NCBI GenBank assembly: GCA_963575745.1
Contig: CAUYUJ010005625.1
Span: forward strand, 308,146-372,145
DNA: 64,000 nt
Origin: Prorocentrum cordatum
Lineage: Eukaryota > Sar > Dinophyceae > Prorocentrales > Prorocentraceae
Direction: 5' to 3'
Shown in pieces: positions 10,495 to 21,119 of this stretch. A program made the translations under genes and the position numbers. A model generated the notes under the pieces. The model was not told where the DNA came from. It saw only the letters and a program-made list of their open reading frames with translations, and searched no databases. Numbering within the stretch: position 1 is the first letter of the stretch; each line of letters begins with the position of its first letter.

Positions 10495-10745
10495 GTCTGT
10501 GCACGGACGGCACCCGTGGGCGGCCGCGGACAGCCGCTGAGGGTTTGCGGAACGCCTTCCGGGCAACACGGGGCGCCCGCGGGTGGAACGCGCCGGCCGG
10601 GTCCCTTGCCTCGGAGCGGTGGTTTTGGCGCCGATCCCACATTCCTCTCCCTTTCCTCGAGTCCCCTGGGCCCCGTCAATCCGCTTGGGCCCGCCCGACG
10701 ACGACGACCATGACGACGACAACGACGACGACGACGACCACGGCA
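10495..10745 (+). repeat. Dispersed ~250-bp repeat, copy 1, ending in (GAC)n
   Basis: The near-identical inverted counterpart is at about 19,745-20,014. The copy starts with the palindrome-like GTCTGTGCACGGAC (10,495-10,508), passes through GGGCGCCCGCGGGTGGAAC and CTTTCCTCGAGTCCCCTGGG, and ends in a GAC trinucleotide run. Differences between copies are a handful of substitutions and short indels. The Asp-rich frame it encodes is a by-product of the GAC run. Confidence 0.9.
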
Positions 10746-11350
10746 CGCCACTGTTGGGAGCCCTTCAGCGTGTTGTTGCTTCTCGGTTTTGTTTTGAAGG
10801 CCTGGTGTTTCCCCAGCATGAGCATGCTGAGGGGTATCCGAATGGCGGCTTATCGTTGCTACTGTTTTTATGCTTCGATTCACGGATGCAGACTTGATTG
10901 CTCCACGTGGATCTTCAGGGTAGGTTCTGATCCGATCGATGCGGTTCGAGATCAGTCTTGGCCGGTTCGGTCAGATTCTACCTGGGCTTTCCAAGGATCC
11001 GATGCAGCCCGATGTTTGCGTTTTTTCTCTTGTGCATTTTGGCGCCGCCGATCTGTTTCCCTTTCGGTTCCGTGCCAGTGCAGATCGTGACTTGCATTCC
11101 GATTCCATACGTCTTCCCGATTCGATGTTGACTTATCTTGCTACTGTTCCTGATCTCCGAAGATCACTTCGTCCAATGATCTGACCGAAGTGCGCCACTG
11201 TATGTTGACAGTGTCTGCGTTGCAACAGTCTCTCTTGCCTTCGTTTTCTGCGGCATGCGATCGAGGCCGCCTCTCGATGTAAAGTCAGTCGCGTTCTGTC
11301 AGGCTGGTTTGCGTTTGCAGGTGGCGTTGATGTACGGTCTGGTAGTCGCG
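10746..11350. other. Unique spacer before the large array
   Basis: Non-repeated DNA with short overlapping frames on the plus strand and none recognisable. The first array-like words (GCACAGTAGACGCTCATGCG) appear near 11,371. Confidence 0.4.
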
Positions 11351-11530
11351 CGCCTCTTTTGGCCCTGGCTCGGCACAGTAGACGCTCATGCGTACCAAGT
11401 AGTTGTTGTTTGCCAGCTTTCTTTCTCACATCACTCTCTGGATGGGCGCGAAATTATCTTGCGAATGGCTGAGCACGAGTTGTACCGCGCACACGGCCAT
11501 TGCGAGTGGTTTGCTGAGTTTTGACCAGCC

Positions 11531-11622
11531 CTGGGCAGTGATGATTTGTGTGTTCCCCTGAGTCTGATGTCAACGTGACGAGGTCCTGCAGTCTCACCGC
11601 TACGAGCCTCATCTGAGCCTGG
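11531..11622 (+). ncRNA. Candidate box C/D snoRNA, copy 1
   Basis: In order: terminal stem CTGGGC; box C GTGATGA (11,538-11,544); D' CTGA; C'-like GTGACGA; box D CTGA (11,613-11,616); closing stem GCCTGG. The stem pairs over six positions (two are G-U) with one unpaired A before box C, as in a C/D kink-turn. This copy is one base longer between C and D' than the others and has the most substitutions, yet all four boxes are intact. C/D snoRNAs guide 2'-O-methylation in the nucleolus; the target here is not established. A conserved repeat segment with chance boxes is the alternative. Confidence 0.45.
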
Positions 11623-14600
11623 TTTTGTTCATTACAGCATGCAGTTCACTTTTGGTGTGGTGGCTTGGCCAAGTCAAAGTTTGACTTGCTGACAGCGTCC
11701 AGCGCGCCGCTTGTCTCTGAAAGTGCGGTTGAAGTTTCGTATTTTTTCATTGAGATTTCGTGCGTGCAGGTCGGTGCGGATATTATTTTAGTGTGGTCTG
11801 CAATTTCGTCCATGCCAGTACAGTGCCGTTTTGAATACATGCTCCGCGGGCGGATCATGTATTACACATGCAGGGACTTAGTGTCAAAAAGAAGTATGAG
11901 TTCATGCATACATTCACTCATAAGTTAATCATGAATTTAAAATCTTATATTTTTCAACAATCCAATGTATTTAAAACTGCCCTGTAAGGTGGACTTCGGA
12001 CCCCACTCGATGGCTCCGATCCTGCACTCTCTGAGATTGGTGGCACATGCACTCGCGAAATGGTAAGAGTCTATACTCGTTCGAAGTTACTTGTTCGCGC
12101 CACACAATCATCTAGGGCCTCTTGTGTTCGTCATTCGTTTAGCGTGACTTTGCATACTGGTGGAAGTATGTTGCATTATGAGTTATCGGCCCAACACCAT
12201 AATTAGCATCAGTTCTAGGTGCAAGTTTTCGCTATGATTCGTGATGGCTTCGTGAATTTTGAAGGTGTCTCCGTATGCATTGCGACCTTGGACGCACGTG
12301 TCATTCCTTCTCTCCTCCCACACAGGCCGCCAGGCTCTCCCTGCCTGACACGGAAGCACTCTGTCGCGCAGCGCCGTGTTATTTTGCGTCTCAGGACTTA
12401 GCATGAGCAGGTTTACGTTCTCCCAGGATTCCACTGGAAGTTTCTTTGCGTGCGTTGTACGTCGCGGTTGTCGTGCTGCAGTCTTTTTCGCCTCCCACAC
12501 AGGCCGCCAGGCTCTTCCTGTCTGACACGGCAGCGTTATGTAGTGCAGAGCCGTGGTTGACGATGACTGCTCTGATACATCGCTGTTTTTGGTTCCCAGG
12601 AAATAGCGTGAGCAGGTATACGATCTCCCAGGGTCCCACTGGAAGTTTCTCTGAGTGCGTTGTACGTCGCTGTTGTAGTCCTGCAGACCTCGCAGAGTGC
12701 CAGCATGTTAAGATACTTCGCTGATTGGTCAATAACTAAAGCGATTTGGTCCGTGATTGTGAGGTGGACTTAAGACCCCACCGGATGACCAGCACTCCCA
12801 AGTGTCTGAGATGTTGTGCAGCGCAGTCGCGTTTAACATTAGACGCATATGGCATTGTCCGGCCACCATGCCCAGGTCGTTGGCATCCTTGGGAGCCTCC
12901 ATCTAGATTTCTTGTGTCTGATATTAGTTAAACGTGCGTTTGCATAATGATGGAAGTAGGTATTTTGAGTTTTTCAGCCCAACATCATATCATCAGTTCT
13001 GGATTTCAATTTCCGCTAGTACTCTGATTGCCACCTGAATCCTGGAGATGTCTCCGTATGCATTGCGACCTTGGACGCAAGTGTCATCCCATTTCGCTTC
13101 CCACGCAGACCGCCAGGCTCTTCCTGTCTGACACGGCAGCGTTATGTAGCGAAGCGCCGTGTTGGACGATGATTGCTCTGACACATGTTTGTTTGGTTCC
13201 CAGGATGTAGTGTGAGCAGGTTGACGTTCACCTTCTTTGAGTGCGTTGTACGTCGCGGTTGTTGCTGCAGTCCGTGCAGAATGCCACACTATATGTAATT
13301 GGTTGATTGATCAATGATGGCAGCAACTTGGTCAGTGTTAGTGAGGTGGACTTAAGACCCCACCAGATGACCGCTAATTCTCGAGTGTCTGGGATGTTGT
13401 GCAGCGTTGTCGCGGTTGGAATTAGACGCATACGTTTTTTTGGCCGTCACCATGCCCAGTTCGTTGGCATCTCTGGGGCCATCGAGGGCCTCTTGTGTCT
13501 GATAGTAGCTTAACATGAATTTGCATACTGATGGAAGTAGGTATCCTGAGTTACCAGCCCAGCACCATATCATCAGTTATAGCCTTGAATTTCCGCTAGT
13601 AGTCGTGATGGCCACATGAATTCTGGAGGTATCTCCGTAAGCATTGCGACTTTGGACGCAAGTGTCATCCCATTTCGCCTCCCACACAGACCACCAGGCC
13701 CTTCCTGTCTGACACGGCAGCGTTCTGTCGCGCAGCGCCGTGTTGGACGATTAATGCTCTGACGCATTTTTGTTTGGTTCCCAGGATGTAGTGTGAGCAG
13801 GTTTACGTTCGCCCTGTTCCACTGGAAGTTTCTCTGGGTGCATTGTACGTCGCGGTTGTAGTCCTGCAGTCCGTTCAGAATCCCAGGACTATCTATACTT
13901 GGTTGCTCGATCAATGATGAATGCAACTTGGTCCGTGATTGTGAGGTGGACTTAAGACCCCACCAGATGACCGCAAACTCCCAAGTGTCTGAGATGTTGT
14001 GCAGCGAAGTCGCGTTTAGAGTTTGATTAATGCAGGTTCTCGTTCTCCAGTGTCCCACTGGAAGTTTCTTTGAGTGGGAGTGCAAGAATTCACGTCATTG
14101 GCTGATTGATCAATGATGAAAGCAACTTGGTCCGTGTTAGTGAGGTGGACTTAAGACCCCACCGGATGACCGCAACCTTTCAAGTGTCTGAGAAGTTGTG
14201 CAGCGCAGTCGCTTTTAGATTTGGACGCATGCCGCATTGTCTCTCCGCCATGCCTAGGTAGGTCGTTGGCACATCCGGGGCCATCTAGGGCTTCTTGGGT
14301 TTGATATCAATCTAATGTGCATTGTCGTAATCGTAGAACATGTTTTTTTTCGAGTTGCCAGCCCAACACCAAGTCATCAGTTCTAGGTGCCAAGTTCTGC
14401 TAGTATTCGTGATGGCCGCGTGAATTCTGAGAGGTGTCTCTGTATGCCTTGCGACCTCGGGCGTGGTTATCATCCCTTGTCGCCTCCCTCAGGCTGTTCA
14501 GATCTGACACGGCAGCGTTCTGTCGCGGAGCGCCGTGTTCGAGGATGAATGCTCTGATACATGCTCTGATACAGGATCTAGTGTGAGCAGGTTTACGAGT

Positions 14601-15491
14601 GCCCCAGTGGAACTTTTGTTGATGAGTGCGTTGTACGTCGCGGTTGTAGTGCTGCAGTCCGTGCAGAGCGCCAGAATATTACAGATAATGCGTTGATTGA
14701 TCAATGATGAAAGCAGCTTGGTCCGTGTTAGTGAGGTGGACTGAAGACCCCACCAGATGACCGCAAACTCTCAAGAGTCTGAGATTTTCTGCAGCGCAAT
14801 CGCGTTTAGGATTAGACGCATACGGTATTACCCCGCCACTCTGCCCAGAACGTTGGCCTCTCAGGGGCCATCTAGGGCCTTTCATGTCTGATCTGATGTG
14901 AGTTGAGCGTGCATTTGCCTAATGATGGACGTAGGTATTCTGATTTCTCCGCCCAACACCACATCAGCACTTCTAGGTTCGACTTGCAAGCGTCATATTT
15001 CTTCGTCTCCTACACAGACCGCCAGGCTCTTCTTGTCTGACACGGCAGCGTTCTGTCGCGCAGCGCCGTGTTTGACGATGAATACTCTGATACGTAGCTG
15101 TGCTGGTTCTCAGTACAGTGTTGCAGTCCGTGCTGCTGGCCAGAATATAAGTAATTCGTTAGCTAATCAGTAATGAAAGAAATTTGGTCCGTGTTAGTGA
15201 GGTGGACTTAAGTACCCACCGGATGACCGCAAACTTTCGCGTGCCTGGGATTCATATTATTTGCAGGTGCGTGATGTTTGAAGTATCCAGAAGCCTGCGG
15301 CAAGGCCCGCCAACGTGCCAGCGCAGCACTTCTCATTTGACCCTTGCTCGGCACAGCAGACGCTTATGCGTAGCTTAGTTGCCAGCGTCACTTTGATAGC
15401 ACTCTCTGAACCTATTATCTCGCGAGTGGCTGGGCGAGAGTTATGTCGCGCACACGGTCAGTGGCAATGGTCAATTGCGCTTCGACCAGCC

Positions 15492-15582
15492 CTGGGCAGT
15501 GATGATTTGCGTTTCCCCTGAGTCTGATGTCCAAGTGACGAGGTCATGCAGCCTCACCGCTACGAGCCTCATCTGAGCCTGG
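15492..15582 (+). ncRNA. Candidate box C/D snoRNA, copy 2
   Basis: Boxes and stem are intact. The only clear difference from the majority copy is CCAAG instead of CGAAG just before the C'-like box. It sits about 110 bp upstream of the point where insertion 1 cuts the B module. Confidence 0.45.
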
Positions 15583-15784
15583 TTCTTCAGTGAAACATGC
15601 ATTTTAGAATTTTTGAGTCGGCGTGGTCAAGTCAAAGTCGATCGACTTGCACCGTCAATAGCCACATTTATATCTGCAGGTGGGTGTGAAAGGAAGTTCT
15701 TTTTATTTGTTTATTTTATATATATATATACGGTCGCCCCCGCCCCCAGCACCCCCAAACCACCCAAAACCAAAAACAGCGCCA

Positions 15785-15940
15785 ACTGATCGTGTTCTCC
15801 TCCTCCTCCGTCTCCTCCTCCGTCTCCTCATCGTTGTCCGTCCCTCTTCCTTGTCCTCCTCCCCCTCTCCTGCTCCTCTTCCTCCTCTTCCTCCTCCTCC
15901 TCCTCCTCCTCGTCCTACTCCTCCCCATCCTCCGACTCCT
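15785..15940 (-). repeat. (TCC)n-rich pyrimidine block
   Basis: Imperfect TCC/CTC triplets (GGA on the minus strand) next to a short TA run. They generate long but meaningless minus-strand Arg/Glu frames. Confidence 0.9.
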
Positions 15941-15979
15941 TGCGAGTACTGCCATGCCGTGACCCCCATCTTGTTCCTG

Positions 15980-16434
15980 CGCCAACTCCACGCCCCCCAA
16001 GGGCAACGCGCCGGGCAGGAAACACTGTGAAAACACAGGTATCCCATATATGTTTGAAGGTTTTGGTAAGGAAGCCCTGTGAAAACACAGGTATTCCAGA
16101 TATGTTTGAAGGTTTTGGTAAGGCCACCTTGTGAAAACACAGTTATTCCATATAATTTCTGGCTGTCTGGAGACAGGCGTCCCTCCCCCTGCTCCTTCAC
16201 CAACTCCACATACCCCAAGGGCGACGCGCCAGACAGGAATACATGTGAACGCACAGGTACTCCAGATATGTTTGAAGGCTTTGGTAAGGAAACCCTGTGA
16301 AAACACAGGTATTCCAGATATGTTTGAAGGTTTTGGTAAGGCAACCTTATGAAAACACAGGTGTTCCAGGTATGTTTGAAGGTTTTGGTGAGGACACCAT
16401 GTGACATCACAGGTATTCCAGATATTTTCTTGTC
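15980..16434 (+). repeat. 52-bp tandem repeat, left arm of a fold-back
   Basis: Unit core is TGTGAAAACACAGGTATTCC followed by AGATATGTTTGAAGGTTTTGG. Anchors at 16,026, 16,078 and 16,130, then 16,244, 16,296, 16,348 and 16,400, are each exactly 52 bp apart within the two groups. The groups are each preceded by a CAACTCCAC...CCCAAGGGC(A/G)ACGCGCC leader (about 15,984 and 16,201), so there is a higher-order repeat. Because the period is not a multiple of three, translation cycles through three versions of one peptide. Confidence 0.95.
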
Positions 16435-16496
16435 TTCTGGAGACGGGCGCGGAAGGAAGAGGGGGGGCGCAGCAGGAAGTGCGCCCGTCTCCAGAA
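16435..16496. other. Perfect 16-bp inverted repeat at fold-back centre
   Basis: TTCTGGAGACGGGCGC (16,435-16,450) is the exact reverse complement of GCGCCCGTCTCCAGAA (16,481-16,496), with a 30-nt purine-rich loop. It sits where the 52-bp repeats change orientation. Confidence 0.95.
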
Positions 16497-16655
16497 AACC
16501 AGAACATATGTGGAATACATTTGTTTTCTCAAGGTTTCCTCACCAAAACCTCCAACATATATGGAATACTTTTTTTTTCTTCCTTTCATAAGGTTTCCTT
16601 ACGACAACCTTCATGCATAGCTGGAACACCTGTGTTTTCACATGGTCCTCACAAG
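16497..16655 (-). repeat. 52-bp repeat, inverted right arm
   Basis: About two and a half units read in reverse complement (for example AACACCTGTGTTTTCACA near 16,625). They are more diverged than the left arm. Together with 15,980-16,434 they make a long imperfect hairpin. Confidence 0.85.
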
Positions 16656-16704
16656 ATAACAGTACCTTTTAATGATTTTGAGCAAGTGTTCATGCTGATC
16701 CTTT

Positions 16705-16790
16705 TGTAGAGCCGCCACAAAGGGAATCCTTTTGCGCGACCGCCTCAAAAGGAATCTTTTGGCACGGCCGCCGCAAAAAGGTAATATTTC
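16705..16790 (+). repeat. Three short GCCGCC...AAAAGG repeats
   Basis: The words GCCGCCACAAAGGGAATC, ACCGCCTCAAAAGGAATC and GCCGCCGCAAAAAGGTAAT follow one another about 30 bp apart. Function unknown. Confidence 0.7.
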
Positions 16791-16849
16791 CCCACATCCT
16801 AATTTGGGGTTCTTGTTTTCTAAGCACACCCTCCGCGCAGGATCCCCTC

Positions 16850-17210
16850 ACCCTCTACTTCTCACTCATCACACTCATCATCATCATTCATCATCGCATC
16901 TCCTCATCACTCACACATGCACTCACATATCATCGCAAACATCATCATCATCAGCATCATCATCACATATCCTTTTCATTCAAACGCGCGCACACACACT
17001 CACTCACTCACTCATTCGCACTCACTCTCTTCCTCACTCATCACACTCATCATCGTCATAATCAGCATCATCATCATCACTTCTTTTCCTCACTCACACA
17101 GTCACTCATTGATCATCATCATCACCCAGTCAGTCATCACTTCGTACTTCGTCAGCAATCACTGGGTCACTCATCACTTCGTCAACAATCACTCCCTAGC
17201 TTGGATATGG
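16850..17210 (+). repeat. (CAT)n/(CACT)n simple-repeat region
   Basis: Mixed CATCAT, TCACTCA and CACACA runs with little unique sequence. Its His/Ser-rich open frames are compositional. Confidence 0.9.
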
Positions 17211-17219
17211 ACTAAGCAT

Positions 17220-18445
17220 CAAGCAAGAGCCTCGTCTGTGAGTGAATTGTGAGGAAGTCTCAGGCGGGAGCCCCTCCCTATTGGGCCCGCACCTTATGTA
17301 TCTAATCCGAGGCGGGTCGCTCGAAACGTGTAACTGTCGTCACTTTTGGGCCCTTGTGGCGAGAATCTGGAGGTAGTATCAGGCGGGAACTTCGTCTGTG
17401 AGTGAATTGTGAGGACGTCTCAGGCGGTATCCCCTCCTTATGGGGCCCGCACCTCATGTTTCTAATCCGAGGCGGGTCATTCGAAACGTGTAACTGTCGT
17501 CACTTTTGGGCCCCTGTTGCGAGAATCTGGAGGTAGAATCAGGCGGGAGCCTCGTCTGTGAGTGAATTGTGAGGAAGTCTCAGGCGGGAGCTTCTCCCTA
17601 TGGGGCCCGCACCTCATGTTTCTAATCCGAGGCGGGTCATTCGAAACGTTTAACCGTCGTCACTTTTGGGCCCCTGTGGGGAGAATCTGGAGGAAGTATC
17701 AAGCGGGAACCTCGTCTGTGAGTGAATTGTGAGGAAGTCTCAGGCGGGAGCCCCTCCCTATGGGGCCCGCGCTTCATGTTTCCAGTCCGAGGCGGGTCAT
17801 TCGAAACGTGTAACTGTCGTCACTTTTGGGCCCCTGTGGCGAGAATCTGGAAGTAGTATCAGGCGGGAGCCTCGTCTGTGAGTGAATTGTGAGGAAGTCT
17901 CAGGCGGGAACCCCTCCCTATGGGGCCCCCGCACCTCATGTTTCTAATCCGAGGCGGGTCATTCGAAACGTGTAACTGTCGTCAGTTTTGGGCCCCTGTG
18001 GCGAGAATCTGGAGGAAGTATCAAGCGGGAGCCTCGTCTGTGAGTGAATAGTGAGGAAGTCTCAGGCGGGAAGCCTCTCCCTATGGGGCCCGCGCTTCAT
18101 TTTTCTAATCCGAGGCGGGTCATTCGAAACGTGTAACTGTCGGCACTTTTGGGCCCTTATGGCGAGAATCTGGAGGTAGTAGTATCAGGCGGGAGCTTCG
18201 TCTGTGAGTGAATTGTGAGGAAGTCTCAGGCGGGAGCCCTTCCCTATGGGGCCCGCACCTCATGTTTCTAATCCGAGGCGGGCCATTCGAAACGTGTAAC
18301 CGTCGTCACTTTTGGGCCCCTGTGGCGAGAATCTGGAAGTAGTATCAGGCGGGAGCTTCGCCTGTGAGTGAATTCCGACGAAGTCTCAGGCGGGAAGCCC
18401 CTCCCTATGGGGCCCGCACCTCATGTTTTTAATCCGAGGCGGGTC
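17220..18445 (+). repeat. 160-bp satellite, about 7.5 copies
   Basis: Anchors GTCTGTGAGTGAATTGTGAGG fall at 17,235, 17,394, 17,554, 17,714, 17,874, 18,036, 18,200 and 18,360, giving spacing of 159-164 and mostly exactly 160 bp. Each unit has three GGCGGG anchors, suggesting growth from a ~50-bp ancestor. It also has two GGGCCC centres (TATGGGGCCCGC and TTTTGGGCCCCTG). The last copy stops inside GGCGGGTCAT, where the helicase frame begins. Confidence 0.95.
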
Positions 18446-19119
18446 ATCCGGAACTGAAGAAGAAGTTGGGGCTCGTGCAGGAGCAACGGGCCACCATCGT
18501 GTCCTTCGAGTTGCACGCAGACGACGAGCGGGACTACGAGGAGCGCGCGCCGGGCCAGCTCTTCCGCCCCCGCTACATACCGCAGGGAATCTGGCTGCAG
18601 GTGCACGGCTTCCAGGTGTCCCCGATCTACAAGGAGGTCGCCGAGGTGCTGCAGCAGGGCGCCGACGTCGCTGCCGACGACGCCGAGGCCGAAGCGCGGG
18701 CGAGGAGCTTGCTCATGTTCAGGCCCAGCGAGCGGGAACTCACGTGGCAAAGCTCGGGGGCGCACGCTGTGCGCCGCTCGGGGTTCACCCTGGCGCGTGC
18801 GCCCTACCTGACCTCCACGCTGTCGCAGGGCCAAACGCTGCGCAAGGGCGTCACCATCGACTGCGCCAGGGATGAGGACGCTGGCCGCACGGGCATGTTG
18901 GACGATATTTGGTGGCTGCACCTCTACGTCATGTTCTCCCGCGCCACGTGCATGCGGAACTTGCTGATCCTGCGGCCGCCCGCGCGAGAGTTCCTGGAGC
19001 GCGGGCCGCCGGCGTCAGTGCGGAAGGCGCTCCAGGAGTTCGACAAGAGAGCGGTGGGCTCCAGGGCTGAGGCGGAGCAGCTCGCGGCAGAGCTGGGCTT
19101 CGTGCTGCCGCCCGCCTGA
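18433..19119 (+). CDS. PIF1/RecD-like SF1 helicase, C-terminal fragment
   Basis: Open frame of 228 residues with no ATG start; the last upstream in-frame stop is TAA at 18,430. TSTLSQGQTL (18,811-18,840) fits the motif preceding the SF1B C-terminal core, whose usual form is a T.HK.QG.TL pattern. YVMFSRAT (18,925-18,948) fits motif VI (usual form YVALSR). These elements lie in helicase domain 2 and contact ATP and DNA. Walker A, Walker B and the rest of domain 1 are absent. The frame ends in a natural stop after a helical tail. Its 5' edge coincides with the end of the 160-bp satellite. Either this is a last exon whose intron contains the satellite, or it is a truncated copy. Helitron-type Rep-helicases and cellular PIF1 share this fold, so the parent class is open. 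Identification rests on motifs only. Confidence 0.6.
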   Translation, partial: SEAGHPELKKKLGLVQEQRATIVSFELHADDERDYEERAPGQLFRPRYIPQGIWLQVHGFQVSPIYKEVAEVLQQGADVAADDAEAEARARSLLMFRPSERELTWQSSGAHAVRRSGFTLARAPYLTSTLSQGQTLRKGVTIDCARDEDAGRTGMLDDIWWLHLYVMFSRATCMRNLLILRPPAREFLERGPPASVRKALQEFDKRAVGSRAEAEQLAAELGFVLPPA

Positions 19120-19400
19120 GCGCCGCGGCGCGCGCCTGGGGGCCCGCGGGGTTGTCTCGACGGCTGGCTCCCGCGCCCCTGCGGCCTGCGAGGTTGCCCC
19201 AATGGCCTGGCCCGAAGGGTTGCCCCGGCGGCTTCGCGATCTAGCCGCCGGCGAACGCGCGCGCTGGCCGACGCGGCGACGGCGCCACGGAAAATCGAGT
19301 TGCTTGCCGCGACCAGGGGGGGCGGGAGGTGCACGTGGAGAAGAGGCAAGAGGATGAGGAGGGAAGGGGCATGGGCGAGGGCGACGACGAGGAGGAGGTG
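19120..19400. other. GC-rich 3' flank of the helicase fragment
   Basis: Very GC-rich, with repeated GGTTGCCCC(A/G)(A/G)(T/C)GGC words near 19,192 and 19,219. A 3' UTR or intergenic spacer is likely; no frame stands out. Confidence 0.4.
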
Positions 19401-19460
19401 GCGCGAGAGGAGGAGGAGGAGGAGGAGGAGGAGGAGGAGGAGGAGGAGAAGGAGGAACAT
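19400..19460 (+). repeat. (GGA)n microsatellite
   Basis: Uninterrupted GGA triplets, extended on both sides by GA-rich DNA. Confidence 0.9.
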
Positions 19461-19740
19461 AAGTAGAAGGAGGAAGAGAGGGCAGTGCAGAGGGCGAGAG
19501 GAGAGGATGTTCGCCAGGGGGAGGAGGAAAGGGCAAAGGGTAAGCTAAACAGGTTTTCGTGTGGGGTCCTACCGTCGGAACAAATTTTACCAATCCGCCA
19601 CGAACGGAGGAGGAGGGATACGATGAGGAATGAAAGAAAATTATCATGAAGGGGGAAGAAAACGAGGAAAACGAGGGAGAGGAGGAGGAGGAAGGTGTTG
19701 CAGAGGCTCCGGAACTCCCCTCATCAGAAAAAGACTCTCC
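19461..19740. other. GA-rich spacer, no gene recognised
   Basis: Purine-rich degenerate sequence between the GGA run and the inverted dispersed repeat. Nothing recognisable was found. Confidence 0.5.
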
Positions 19741-19771
<31 letters not shown>

Positions 19772-20014
19772 ATGGTCGTCGTCGTCGTCGTTGTCATCGT
19801 CATGGTCGTCGTCGTCGGGCGGGCCCAAGCGGATTGACGGGGCCCAGGGGACTCGAGGAAAGGGAGAGGAATGTGGGATCGGCGCCAAAACCACCGCTCC
19901 GAGGCAAGGGACCCGGCGCGTTCCACCCGCGGGCGCCCCGTGTTGCCCAGAAGGCTTTCCGCTAACCTTCAGCGGCTTTCCGCGGCCGCCCACAGGTGCC
20001 GTCTGTGCACAGAC
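19741..20014 (-). repeat. Dispersed ~250-bp repeat, copy 2, inverted, starting in (GTC)n
   Basis: Reverse-complement counterpart of 10,495-10,745. It opens with a longer GTC run (about 19,742-19,817) and ends in the perfect 14-bp palindrome GTCTGTGCACAGAC (20,001-20,014). It lies inside insertion 1, whereas copy 1 lies outside the array. Confidence 0.9.
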
Positions 20015-20054
20015 TGTCTCTCTCACTCCCCTCTCTCCTTTCTGTTTCTAAATA

Positions 20055-20200
20055 AAAGAGGAGGAGGAGGAGGAAAAGGAAGAGGAGGAGGAGGAGGAGG
20101 AGGTAGAGGAGGAAGAGGGAAAGGAGAGAGAGGAGCTCTCCCCGACTCTCTCTCTCTCTCTCTTTCTGTTTCTTTCCCTCCCAGAAACATGCGCACAAAA
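20055..20200 (+). repeat. (GGA)n and (CT)n simple repeats
   Basis: GGA-rich run followed by a TCTC run and the linker AGAAACATGCGCACAAAAAG. A similar linker (AAAACATGTGTACAAGAAG) recurs near 21,117, so the simple repeats and the following 70-bp repeats form one duplicated module. Confidence 0.85.
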
Positions 20201-20209
20201 AGAGGAAGA

Positions 20210-20655
20210 GCAGGGTTTCAACTGGAAAGGAGCAGATCCCAGATCAAGAGGATTCCTATGGAATTCGAATAGGATTGTCATACGATTCCAATGGAAACGG
20301 ATCACATCCCAGATCCAGAGGATGCTTGTTGAATTTGAATAGAAATCGGATGCGATGTCAATGGGAAGTGGACGCGATCCAAGATCCAGAGGATGCCCAC
20401 TGAATTTGGATGATTCTAAGCAAACTTCAATAGAAACGGAGCGCGTCCCAAATATAAAGGATTCCTATTGAAATTGAATTGGGCCCCGATCGGATGCCAA
20501 TAGGAGCGGAGCAGATCCCAGATCCAGAGGATTCCGAATGAATTTGAATAGGATTCTAATCGGATTTCAATAGGAACGGGGCAGGTCCCATATCCAAATA
20601 ATGCTTATTGACTTTGATCAAGCTCGTGATAATATTTCAATAGGAAGAGCAGATC
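20210..20655 (+). repeat. ~70-bp tandem repeat, block 1
   Basis: Six units with the core GATCCCAGATCCAGAGGATT then TTGAATTTGAATAGGAT. Anchors at 20,235, 20,305, 20,376, 20,444, 20,514 and 20,584 give spacing of 68-71 bp. Substitutions are many and the array looks old. Confidence 0.9.
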
Positions 20656-20763
20656 ACAGATCCTCCTCCTCCTCCTCCTCCTCATCATCATCATCATCAT
20701 CATCATTTTCCTCATGAGAGAAAGAGTACGAGCGGCTGCGGCAGGCGAGGAATACTCTTTCTC

Positions 20764-20797
<34 letters not shown>

Positions 20798-20965
20798 CAT
20801 ATATATATATATATATAGATATATTCCCCTCTGTCTTTCACGCAAATGCGGAGAGGAGGAGGAGAGAGGAATAGGATGAGAGAGGAACTAACTCTCACCC
20901 CCATCTCCATCTCTCTCTCTCTCTCTCTCCCCCCTTCTGTCCGTCTCTCTGTCCATCTCTCTCTC

Positions 20966-21010
<45 letters not shown>

Positions 21011-21115
21011 ACACACTTTCTCCCTAACTAGGAGAAGGAGGAGAAGGAGGAGAAAGAGAGCGAGGAACCCTCCTTGATTCTCTCGCCCTCTCTCTCTCTG
21101 TCCCTCTCCCTCTCC
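20656..21115. repeat. Simple-repeat region: CTC, CAT, CT and TA runs
   Basis: A succession of CTC/CAT triplets, CT dinucleotide runs and a TA run (about 20,798-20,816). No gene-like sequence. Confidence 0.9.
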
Positions 21116-21119
21116 AAAA

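Larger units (their letters stand above)
11350..15692 (+). repeat. Large array, segment 1: diverged A and B modules
   Basis: This is the oldest-looking part of the array. It begins with a partial B module (about 11,355-11,980). Five to six A-type units follow, recognisable by CTCCGTATGCATTGCGACC, by the hairpin CACGGC...GCCGTG (near 12,526 and 13,132) and by GAGGTGGACTTAAGACCCC. A second B module (15,240-15,692) is cut by insertion 1. Unit lengths vary because of indels, in contrast to the rigid 603-bp units further on. Confidence 0.9.

Noticed and set aside
15703-16510. Minus-strand frames of 235-263 codons with NLQTY...EYLCF-type repeats
   Set aside because: They translate the 52-bp repeat in its three phases and run into a TCC microsatellite. 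There is no start context or domain.
15980-16650. CRISPR-like regular spacing of 52 bp (also the 77-, 70- and 160-bp repeats)
   Set aside because: The whole unit is repeated and there are no unique spacers of constant length. The genome is eukaryotic and no cas genes are present.
16900-18445. Promoter or intron landmarks within the CAT and 160-bp repeats
   Set aside because: Many GT and AG dinucleotides occur, but nothing distinguishes a real splice site without RNA data.
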